From assembly GCA_032164245.1 (NCBI GenBank), contig JAVMKO010000003.1:35339390-35403389 (forward strand): DNA of 64,000 nucleotides. The letters are read 5' to 3'. The translations under genes and the position numbers were made by a program. Each line of letters starts with the position of its first letter. Position 1 is the stretch's first letter. This DNA comes from Sternotherus odoratus. Taxonomy: Eukaryota; Chordata; Testudines; Kinosternidae. Shown here piece by piece: positions 55,358 through 64,000 of this stretch. The notes beneath the pieces are model-generated. The model ran no database searches. It was given only the letters and a program-made list of their open reading frames with translations, and was not told the DNA's origin.

Positions 55358-56727
55358 CAAAGTATTTCAGATGGAGGCTGTGGAAGAAAACAAGCTTTCA
55401 CTTTGATTTTGGTATGCAACAAGTCAGAGACAGTTTATTTTCTGGCAATTGCAAGAAGGAAGACAGCAGTTTTGGACAGAGTGTCTGCCCTTATTCAAAT
55501 TTTCCAAGTATAAACAGTATGTAACAAGTATTTATACCCTTTCATTATATAAAATGGTGTCTTTGTTTATACATTTTTCTTTTTGATATCTTACTTGTTT
55601 TTAATGATTTTCTGCTACCACAGCATTTTATCTTATCTTAAGGCAAGGTCAAACAGCTTCGCTACCAATTTTCCATACGCCTTTGCAAGTCTGGTGTTAT
55701 TAGGGTTAGAGCTTGGGTTAGCCTGACTTTTGCTCTGTTTCTAACAGAACTAAAATGTCTGCACTCATATCACTTTTTCTCACTTCCACAAGGCTATGCC
55801 TCTGACTCAAATTATGCCCCAATGACTAGGGAACTGGACCTTGATGGGCTGCTGTGAAGTTAACTAGTAGTAGAAGTAACCTCCATGACATTGCCTACTA
55901 GCATTTTGTCAGTAGAGAGGCTTTCAGAAAAAATGAGACCCCATATATACATTGTTTACCATGTATTCATTTTGTTGTTTATATTTGGGCAACGAAACAC
56001 TGTTATTGATAATTGGTGAAATAGTCGTGAGTTTTATCACTGAATTCATTTGGGCCAGGATTTCACTTAGTGCTTGTAAGGTACTTTTGAATGTATAAAG
56101 GACTATAGAAGCACTGTTGTTTATAAACATTGGGGGTTTGGATTTTAAAAATCTTTTACTCATCAAGATCTAAGATAAGTGTTGTGTTATTTTTTCACTT
56201 TAAATTATAGGCTGAGATTTTAAAAGGCTCCTAAAAAAGTTAAGCACCCAAATCTCATTGTAATTCCTTTAGGCTCCATTGAAAATCCCAGGCATAAGTA
56301 TTCCAAAATACTAAATATAGGCATTACTTTATTGAGATGTTGATTGTGTTGTGATATGGTTAGATACTTGTATAATCAAATACTGAGGTGACATCAACTC
56401 TAAGGAACTAAAAATATTTACTATTCACATTCAATGGGTGCCAGAAAGTCCTAGGCAACCTCTTACATTTTAGTTGGAATAAGAATAGTCAACATTTTAA
56501 AAACAAAATCAGATATTTGATGCAATTCAGTGCATTTCAGAAGCGAAAAATATGCTCTCCAGAAAGAAGTATGTAATGAGCCCCTGATATAAAAATAATT
56601 TCTGGGATGCATGATACAGCAATACCCCAGAGAAATGAGGAAGTTCTGTAGTGAGAGGGAAATCACTTGAATCTTTCATTCAGCTTGGTGCCATAAATAT
56701 AACAGTTCGATTCAAGAGACCTTAGAG
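55358..56727 (+). other. intron 5 DNA, no gene
   Basis: Mostly AT-rich. 56205-56310 ('gctgagattttaaaaggctcctaaaaaagttaagcaccc') is a scrap of a common sauropsid interspersed repeat. Nothing else recognised. Confidence 0.45.
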
Positions 56728-57016
56728 CAGTGGTTCTTAATTTGGGGTGCATGCACTCCCTGGGGGTGCAAGACATGCCCTTTCTGGGGGTGCATGACAT
56801 GCCAGATTTTTTTTAGAAGGCAAATCATCGCACACACAAATTAGCCAGGCATGTAAGTACAACTACTTTGTTTCATCAAACCTATGTATTTGTTAACATT
56901 TACTGTAATATACAAACAATTTATTTTCAAGTTTTCAGCAATTTTTGACAAGGAGTGTGAGAACATACTTTGAGAACCAAAGAGGTACAGACTGTAGTAA
57001 AGGTTAATAACCACTG
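56728..57016. mobile_element. hAT-like MITE (CAGTGGTTCTTAA ends)
   Basis: Ends cagtggttcttaat (56728) and gttaataaccactg (to 57016). The flanks ccttagag (56720-56727) and ccttatag (57017-57024) match at 7 of 8 bases. The inner 'ggggtgcatgcactccctgggggtgcaagacatgcc' repeats itself. A second eroded end 'actttgagaaccaaagaggta' precedes the right terminus. Confidence 0.82.
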
Positions 57017-57670
57017 CCTTATAGGCATGACAATCTATGCAAGTTTTCCCAGAATGCAAAAAAGGCCCTCAGGTATCTGTCAGAGGCAGACACAATCCAC
57101 CCCATGATAGGATTACACACTATGTCTGGATTTGATCCCTGTATCTATCTATTGTCTTTTCCCAACTTGGGGTAGGTGACTGTGTAACCACAGTGCCATA
57201 TCTCCTCTCTCCCAGAGTCAGGCACAATTGTTTTCCTCATCACTTTCTCATGAAATGTCTTTTTATGATTCCTGATAATCTGACAAAATTTCTTTCTCAT
57301 TCATCTTTGTATTTGGGTAGAAAGTGTGTCCGTTTCAGTTCCCCCTTTGACACATTATGTGTATAGTCACTCTTTTCTAGATTTAGACTATGGTTTTTGT
57401 CTCCCACTTTCCACAAATTCCATATTTCAGTTTGTGGTCACTGATTCTGAGGTTGGGGAAAGTCTATCTTAGTTTTGCACATTTCATTGTGATGAGGTAG
57501 TTGTGATAGTTCTGTGTATGAGCTGTAGCAGTCCAGCTTGTTGGTGTCTTTGATTTGTTCTTCCCAAAGATGTGTACATTGGTATTTTAGGTAATGATCT
57601 AGCGTCTTAAGCAGTTTCAGTTTTTATTGTTGACTGCACTGGTCAGAGGTTATGAGTTGTTGAGCCTGAG
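57017..57670 (+). other. intron 5 DNA, nothing recognised
   Basis: No gene or repeat identified. Confidence 0.45.
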
Positions 57671-57890
57671 GGTACATCGTCACTACCTGCCGGATCGGCG
57701 GGTAGCAGTCGATCTTTTGGCGATCAATTTATTGTGTCTTGTTATGATGTGATAAATTGATTGCCAGCGGCACCCCCGTCAACTCCAGAATTCCAGCTTG
57801 CTGCGAGGCGCAAGGTAGAGTCTCTGGGGGAGCGCGCCGCCGCCACCATGAGAACAGCAGGTAAGTTGGCCAAAGATACGCCGACTTCAG
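57671..57890. mobile_element. foldback MITE, family A copy 4, 3'-truncated
   Basis: 'ggtacatcgtcactacctgccggatcggcgggtagcagtcgatcttttggcgatcaatttattgtg' and 'gatgtgataaattgattgccagcggcacccccgtcaactccag' parallel the copy at 16313-16584, as does 'gagcgcgccgccgccaccatgagaacagcaggtaagttggc'. After 'cttcagctacgttattcac' the element stops, so the right TIR is missing. Confidence 0.72.
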
Positions 57891-58228
57891 CTACGTTATT
57901 CACAATAACTTATGTGTGTGGATTGTATGTTCATTTGGATTTAATATTTGATCATTTAGTCCTTTATAGTGAAAGTAGTGTTTACTGTCTTCTTTGGTAA
58001 AAATCTACAAGCCCTTTATAGCTTGTAAATTATTACTGGCCCTCCGCTGGAATATTTCTGTAAAATTCACAAGATATACATACATCTTCTTTACACTTTT
58101 ACATCTGAATTATGAGCTGCTCTACACTTCACTATGGATACCATGTTTAATTGTGATCTTTCTCTAGTGCTTAGGCCTATACCATCACAAACAGGAAAGC
58201 AGGACCTCATTTTCAACATTCCATTAAT

Positions 58229-58570
58229 CAGCGGTTCTCAAAGTGGGGGTCACGACCCCTCGGGGGGTCACCGAGAGCCTCCCGAGGGGTCGCGAGCCCC
58301 TGTGGCCATTGTGAAGCCGCCAAATCGATTATTTCCGAATTCGGCAACTTTTCGGCGGACATACCCACTCTCCCGATTCTCCGCCAAAGTGCTTCCGAAA
58401 GCAGAAGCAGTCACTTCGGCAGAGAGTCTGGAGAGCTCGGAATGTCCGTCGAAAAGCCGCAAAATGCGAAAGTAATCAATTTGGCGGCTTTTCAGCAGAC
58501 ACACAAGGGTCACGGCGAGAAGCTGCTCGTGAATAAAGGGCCATGGTTCTCACAAGTTTGAGAACCGCTG
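58229..58570. mobile_element. hAT-like MITE (CAGCGGTTCTCAAA ends)
   Basis: Ends cagcggttctcaaag (58229) and gtttgagaaccgctg (to 58570). The flanks share cattaa/cattag with a 1-bp offset. The interior has 'cacgacccctcggggggtc', 'cccgaggggtcgcgagcccc' and repeated 'gccgccaaa(t/g)cgatt / aatcaatttggcggcttttc' strings, as in the copy at 11338-11637. Confidence 0.85.
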
Positions 58571-58704
58571 CATTAGGTTTAATAAAACATGAAAATCACT
58601 AGATTTTATAAAGAGCACTCAGAAGTTTTGAAAACAGTTGGCAATGAACTTGAGCCTTGCCATTTCTGAAATGTCTTTAGTAACTTTTAAAATGATGAGA
58701 AATC

Positions 58705-58763
58705 GTTTTGTCTTGGTTTGGTGATGGTAAACTTGGCTTACCATTACCAAACCAAGACAAAAC
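58705..58763. repeat. 26-bp-arm hairpin
   Basis: Arms gttttgtcttggtttggtga+tggtaa (58705-58730) and ttaccattaccaaaccaaga+caaaac (58738-58763) pair with one mismatch (G:T class), around a 7-base loop acttggc. It resembles a small-RNA precursor in shape but could equally be a remnant of a TIR element. Confidence 0.85.
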
Positions 58764-58779
58764 AATCTCCCCAGGCAAA

Positions 58780-59645
58780 ATGCATTCAGGAATTTTCTAT
58801 AAATGTGTATGCCAGAAATTAGACACATTTTTGCACACATGTTCATATCCACACCACATAAGGGCCCTGACTGGAGAGGTACATCCAGTTGGGTCTGGAG
58901 TGGTTGGGCAACCCGAACTGGGTCCTTTTCCCAATGCCCTATGGCCTGTCTTTCCCAGTGCAAAGGAGCCCTGCTTTTTAGTTTTCTTTCTGGGCACCAG
59001 CGATGGGAAGTGGTGCCAGGTGGAACCCAGTGTTCTCAGTGCACTGCGCACCAAGGCCAAGGTACTAGGAGTTGAGTCTTGGTGGAATGACTCTGAAGAA
59101 AAACAAAGGGCCATTAGTAGAGCCCTCAAACAATGATCCTACTCTTTCTGAGTTCTGGGTCAAAAATATGTTGCTTGTCCTTCAAATGTGATTCCCCCAA
59201 GCACTTGAGGCAGCTGCTGTGGGGGTCACTTACAGGCATAGGCCTGTTACACTCCACACAGGGTTTAAGCCCCAGAGACCAAGACATGTCCCGCCTTAGT
59301 TGAAGTTGCTGCTGGGACTCCAACTTCTAACTACACTTAACTACTATAAACAACTATTTACAAGGCTCAAAGTGAGAAGAGACAAAACCACTAGCCCTTG
59401 TAATGCAAGGAAAGACACCCCGACTAATCATCACGGGTGGTAAGAAGGAATTGAGAAGGCGTAGGGCCAGCGGCGCCTGATATACTGAAAGATGAGCACA
59501 GCACTTAAGGGGATGCCACATCCAACCCTATGAATACCGCTAAAGCATAAATCTGTGATGACCACGTATGTGGGCGCATGCACACCTAGAATGAAATCGA
59601 CATGAGCAAGCATTCAAAGAAGAAAATCAGGTTACTTAATTAGGT
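58780..59645 (-). mobile_element. DIRS-like retroelement 5' end and gag remnant
   Basis: In transcription order: terminal repeat-like sequence 'ttcttctttgaatgcttgctcatgtcgatttcattctaggtgtgc' (about 59625-59575), a leader, then a reading frame at 59323-59126. That frame has WSLGLKPCVECNRPMPVSD and PHSSCLKCLGESH, a Cx2C...H..C..CLG..H zinc motif known from DIRS-type gag. Gag-like Ser/Lys-rich frames continue to about 58780 (59129-58797) with shifts. The same terminal sequence and zinc motif occur in + orientation at 63425-63945. Confidence 0.65.
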
Positions 59646-59689
59646 GCCTAAGTATGGAACTTGGGTTAAACATTTTAGCCTTTGATTAT

Positions 59690-60160
59690 GGAATGGGATA
59701 ACAATGTCCCTTCCTTATTATTGTCTCTTTTAGAACAAGCCGGTGACACTGAACAACACCTGGTAGGGGGGGAACAGAGAGGGGGAAAGCTGCTTTCTGG
59801 AAGGGGAGATTGAGGGTATGTCTCCCAGGGGAAAGGGGCAGCGCTTGACTCAAGCTGTTTAGGAGGCAGGCAAATTTTTTAATTGTGTGCCCCCCCATCA
59901 GTAGGTACAGGTCATCTCTGTTTATTAGTATGTGTGTAGGTTTTTACTTTTATTAGTATTTTTTCTCAGCAATCCTTTCACCTTACAAATAAATGTACTT
60001 GCTTACAAGGAGCAGTATGGTGACTTGTAACTGCTGACGCAGTGTGGGCAGGGAACTGTGGAGCCTGGAAAAACCCCAGTCTGGAGGGCGAGACACGCAG
60101 ATTTCTACCCAACGGAGGTTATAGGAGCCTAGAGTTGGGTGCCGTTGATAGACCACAAAG
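59690..60160 (+). mobile_element. possible LTR fragment
   Basis: 'tttcaccttacaaataaatgtacttgcttacaaggagcagtatggtgacttgtaactgctgac' contains an aataaa signal and the type of 3' LTR sequence found in vertebrate retroelements. It is followed by 'cagggaactgtggagcctggaaaaaccccagtctggagg'. No paired LTR, primer site or coding region was found. Confidence 0.3.
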
Positions 60161-61026
60161 GGGCAATACAGACATAGTTGCCCTTAACTATGATGTCTGG
60201 TAATGCAAGTCCAGCCCTATATTGGATGTCCCAAAGTCATGAACAAAATGGCATTGTCACCAAAGTCTTTCAAACATAGCAGTGAGATGGTTTGGTGTGT
60301 AATACAGCCCAACAGACATACGGTATGTTCGCATCATTGTTTGCATTTTAAGAGTTCACAAAACAAAACAACTCTCACTTGCTACTTGTCTGCATGTTTT
60401 CACACATTTTCTTGATGTTCCCCCTTCACCTTCCTCCTCTGTCTCCAAAGTCCCTCCACCGGGAAGTTGCATATTTGTTCCTTGATTTTATGAATCTTTC
60501 TTGGGGAATTTATAAATGTATGATGCTAGACTCATTTTAAGATTGTGGCCTAACAAATGTTTTTTTGTCTGTGTGGGTGGTCTGGTAATGTGTATATTAT
60601 TGGTTGGCTAGCAGGCTGTGTCTTTACTGGAAGGCACTGGAAGCAGGAGATATGAATTTGCCACAGAGCAGCTAACTCACCCACTGTGGAAATAGTTGTG
60701 ATATTTGTGTAACCTCTCGCTTGATCAGTTCTCTAGCATCGGGTTATTATCATAGTTCTCTACAGTCTATTCCTGTAAAGGGGGAGTGTGTGACCCTAAT
60801 AATATAAGAGACTCCCACCCAGACATCCCAGGTTAGCAAGGGCTTCTTCGTCCATACATAACTTAGAACTATCTTTCTCTTTTAACTTTTAAAAACAAAG
60901 CTGTTAACCATGTAGAGAGAAGAAATTGTAGGACTAAAAAAGTGTTATTACCAGGTGGATAAAATGCATCTGTCTTATTCAGCTTGTCAACACAGAGTTT
61001 ATCACTTATCAATAGATGTAACCATA
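60160..61026 (+). other. intron 5 DNA, nothing recognised
   Basis: No gene, TIR or named repeat seen. Confidence 0.45.
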
Positions 61027-61356
61027 CAGTCGAACCCTGATTTTATGAACATCAATCTTTTGAATGATCAGTTATATGAACCATTTTTCTGCTGTCTGTC
61101 AGGTTCCTGCTGCCAAGTATGTCTTCAGTCCTTCATCCAACGTTCAAGTAATTGTACAGCTTTAAAAACTAAGAGATTTGATGGCAAGGGATTCAGTTCT
61201 CAAAGCAAAATCATTTTTATTGTATACATTTGTTACTGTTCATTATGTATACTATGCACTGTACCTACTGTCATTTTCAGATGTTCAGTGTTATGAACTT
61301 TGCGATTTTATGGACTGTCCATTTCTCAATTAGTTCATAATATAGGGATTTTACTG
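61027..61356. mobile_element. pogo/Tigger-like MITE with TA target site
   Basis: Ends cagtcgaaccctgattttatgaac (61027) and gttcataatatagggattttactg (to 61356), flanked by TA at 61025-61026 and 61357-61358. The interior contains further 'gaacatc', 'tatgaacc', 'gttatgaac' and 'gcgattttatggac' strings. The 113-codon frame across it is incidental. Confidence 0.8.
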
Positions 61357-61358
61357 TA

Positions 61359-63420
61359 TATAAATCCAGTTAACTGGATACTGATCTATCTGAACCCATT
61401 GGAAAGTATTTGAAAAGGGTTAAATTCAGTTTTTCTCTCTCCACTTTTCATCCACAGAAACACCACTGTAGAGTTTTAAAATTAACATTGCCAAATCTTG
61501 TATTTTTCTCTATAACCCTCCAAATTGCTCTAAGGCAGTCTGTGAACCATGATAATTTGGGTGGGGATTGGAGTGGGACAGAATACTTTGAAAGTGTCCA
61601 TAAATGTTGTTAGAATGTAATGAGTATGTCCCATAGATTTTTCTTACTCATTGGTCTGTTGATTGGGTGGAGTTTCCCATAAGTAAGTTTTGGAATATCA
61701 CAGGGTCTCTGAATTTCTGGTAATCACAGTAGTGATCTTTTTTCTTGCCATTTAAAGAGAAGACTTTTCATTTATATCTGGAGGAGGAAGATGTGGGGGG
61801 AAGGGAGGTGTTTGCATGTACTGTGTTCATACCTGATGGTATGCTCCACTGTTGGGTTTGTTTTGGGTCAGAGACTGTGTGAGAACCCTAATGTTTAATT
61901 TTTAGACAAGTAGATTTTTGACTACTCCGAGAGTTTGTGAAGATGTTGTTTAAGTTTTACAAGTTAACAAGTCCCATGGATTTCATCACCATGTTAGACA
62001 GTGTCTCTGTCAGTTGCTCTGGGAAGCTTTTGGTGTCTGATTTTTAGATTAGAACCATGTCCAGGTTAGGCCCTTTGGAGACTGAATGGAGATACTCAAG
62101 GAAGTCTAATTCAAATTAGATTTTCATGTTTCTGAACATGGTAGGAAATAACATGCCTCCTCGCTTCCAGATATGTTCTCTCTTGGTCTGTGGTGAATAC
62201 ATTTCTGGGGATAAGATTAAAAAGAGGGGAACCAGCTTACCTAACATTAGTCCTGGATGATCACTCAGCCGGGTTTCTTGTCTATGATTTGCCTGCAATA
62301 AAATTATCAATGGTAAAAGGAATATTAGACACTGAGCTTTAGTTGATTAACCTGATTTTGAGGTCTAGGTTTCCGTCTGTTTTGGGTTTTGGTGACATAG
62401 GCGATCGCTGACTTTACCAGTTTCATTATAACTATCCATTGATCTTTCCAGGCTCTGGTTGGCATTGTCTCCGTTCATTGCCTTCAGATACGACTTGTGT
62501 TGAGGAAGAATACAAGTCAATGGTCAGACGTTTATATATCTATTTTTAATTAAAAAGTTAATATCTGAAGATGGCGTTGACTTGGGGATTAATACTCATG
62601 AGGGAAAGCTTCCCATTCATCTCTGCTGAGTGGTTATTTTTTCTGGGTTGAAATAATCTTGACTTTTACTAGAATCTGTTCATCAGAATGATACTTGAAG
62701 CATCATTATGCTTTTGATTTTCTTTAGATTGTCTGGCCGTTTTAATAGAGAGCAATTCTCTTTTGTTTTTATTGACCTCCCTAGCTTGTCTGTTAAGACT
62801 TTGTATTTTTTATAATAGTTTACTGACTTCGTAAAATTCAAAAATTAGGTTCTCCTCTATATATTATCAATGAGAGTAGCATTACAAGGTAAGTATGACA
62901 TTATTAGATATTTAGTTTGTTTTCTTTGGCTTTTAAAGTAAAATCTCATGACCTGAAATACTTAACATAGTCTTAACTTTGTATTGCCCAATGTTAAAAA
63001 CAGTTTTAGCACAGTGTGTTTTTTTAATAGGATGCTGACAGGCTGCCAAGATAATTGTAATTAGTTGTTTTCAAATTATGGTATGTTGACTTTAGCAAAG
63101 ATTATCAAATGATTGCAAGAATATCTAACATTTTTATAAAACATATACTTTTAAAAGATGTGTTGTATGCCCACTACTTTAATTTGTCTACAATATACTG
63201 AGCTAGACATATTAAATAGTGCATTACAGCTTTTATTTTCTACGATAGTTCTTGACCATCTTCATTTTTAACCAAATGGGAGGCCCAAAATCAGAGCTTA
63301 CTTTGTGCTTAGGCCTTCAGAGCTCACCAGTAACTCCTGGAATGGGAAGGAACTTCATTCTACTTTCACAGATAACAGCCCAATTGACCACCCTAATCCC
63401 CAAAACAGGATCATATTTTC
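61359..63420 (+). other. intron 5 DNA, nothing recognised
   Basis: About 2 kb of AT-rich sequence with no gene, TIR pair or coding motif. Confidence 0.45.
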
Positions 63421-63424
63421 AAAT

Positions 63425-63948
63425 TTTCATATTCTTGAGTGCTTGCTCATGTCCATTCCATGTTAGGTGTGTGCATACTGTATGCATCATTGCCAGAGAT
63501 TTTCCCCTCAGGGTTATCCGTCAGGACGGCTCTATCACCCTCTGGTGCCAGGCGCTTATGTGCCGGTATAAGGGGTTCCGCCAGCCATTCACCCTCTCAG
63601 TTCCTTCTTTCTGCCCATGATATTTGCTGTAACAACCCTTCCTACTTTGGCAAGGTTTCCCTCTCCCTATCGTCAAGGGGATGGAGCTGGGCATGCCCTG
63701 GTTCCTAGGTTTAAAACCTTGTGTCTCCTGTGGCAAGCCTATGCCCATGAGTGACCCACACTTGAGTTGTCTGAAGTTTTTGGGGAGAGACTCACGTGAG
63801 AGAGGTGCCAGACCATCCATGTTCAGACCAGCCTCAGAGCCAAGCTGCTTCCATTCTGCACCAGGCACTTCAGACTCAGTACAAAGTGCTCCTCTGGCAC
63901 CATGCACTTCTCAGCACCATTCCCTATCTCGGGTGACAAATATGGAAT
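63425..63948 (+). mobile_element. DIRS-like retroelement 5' end and gag start
   Basis: 'ttcttgagtgcttgctcatgtccattccatgttaggtgtgtgc' and 'ctcagttccttctttctgcc' are the terminal repeat/leader. The frame 63681-63950 reads MPWFLGLKPCVSCGKPMPMS and DPHLSCLKFLG (the CxxC...H..C zinc motif, with the second CLG changed to FLG). After that come gag-like Ser/Pro sequences (ARPSMFRPASEPSCFHSAP). It is the sister copy of 58780-59645 in opposite orientation and is cut off near 63948 by a CR1 fragment. Confidence 0.68.
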
Positions 63949-63950
63949 AA

Positions 63951-64000
63951 TAGGCTCTTCAATTTAGCAGAGAAAGGCATAACACAGGCTGGAAGTTGAA
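63951..64000 (+). mobile_element. CR1-like LINE fragment, runs off the window
   Basis: 'taggctcttcaatttagcagagaaaggcataacacaggctggaagttgaa' is the CR1-like 3' region also present at about 29560-29620 ('tagtctagcagaaaaaggcataac...ggctggaagctgaa'). Confidence 0.7.

Noticed and set aside
59690..60160. Complete LTR retrovirus insertion
   Set aside because: Only an aataaa-containing LTR-like scrap is seen, with no partner LTR, primer-binding site or viral coding region.
51504..64000. Possible further AGPAT5 exons
   Set aside because: I looked for the next conserved block (GLAVLKHVL-type coding with AG/GT borders) and did not find it. The rest of the gene probably lies to the right.

Overview
The window is vertebrate nuclear DNA, most probably from a turtle or another non-avian archosauromorph. 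Three things point there: dense CR1/L3-like LINEs with the typical 3' tail, DIRS-like and Ty3/gypsy remnants, and many non-autonomous DNA transposons of families I know from turtle genomes. No bacterial-type genes, tRNA, rRNA or CRISPR array were seen.

The only host gene I can support is the 5' part of AGPAT5 (lysophosphatidic acid acyltransferase epsilon) on the + strand. A CpG island (about 2600-3360) carries the start codon at 3069. Five exons follow: 3069-3287, 30133-30202, 32751-32866, 38041-38130 and 51413-51503. All have consensus AG/GT borders and consistent phases, and together they encode about 195 of some 364 residues. The NHx4D and FPEGTR acyltransferase motifs are present. The remaining exons lie beyond position 64000. 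Introns 1-4 are about 26.8, 2.5, 5.2 and 13.3 kb, and their size is largely transposon load.

Upstream and intron 1: nested TIR elements (294-648), a 600-bp hAT-like element with a perfect 8-bp target duplication (764-1363), a degenerate minisatellite, then the CpG island. Intron 1 holds three hAT-like elements, one of them with two minisatellites inside (7019-8338). It also holds foldback MITEs, a head-to-head SINE-like hairpin, and a 2.5-kb decayed copy of an unnamed multicopy protein family (22.3-24.8 kb). Last comes a CR1 cluster, including a minus-strand CR1 that keeps an almost intact ORF1 esterase but has lost its reverse transcriptase (26.1-28.2 kb).

Introns 2-4: a GC-rich TIR element with a direct duplication (33.2-34.0 kb), a DIRS-like RT/RNaseH/recombinase remnant (35.1-37.0 kb), and a CR1 split by a MITE. 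A further CR1 is split by a hAT-like element that itself contains two younger insertions (40.9-42.8 kb). Then come an element with a near-perfect 230-bp-arm palindrome (44.2-45.3 kb), a Ty3/gypsy pol remnant whose integrase precedes its reverse transcriptase (Gmr1-like order, 45.9-47.9 kb), and a pogo/Tigger-like element with a GC-rich inverted-repeat core (49.2-50.0 kb).

Intron 5: more hAT-like elements, a 26-bp-arm hairpin, two DIRS-like 5' ends with gag remnants in opposite orientation (58.7-59.65 kb and 63.4-63.95 kb), and a pogo-like MITE. The most noteworthy material is the transposon biology, above all the Gmr1-like order, the long palindrome, and the repeated pattern of AT-context TIRs around CpG-rich repetitive cores. 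All family names rest on reading by eye, with no database search.
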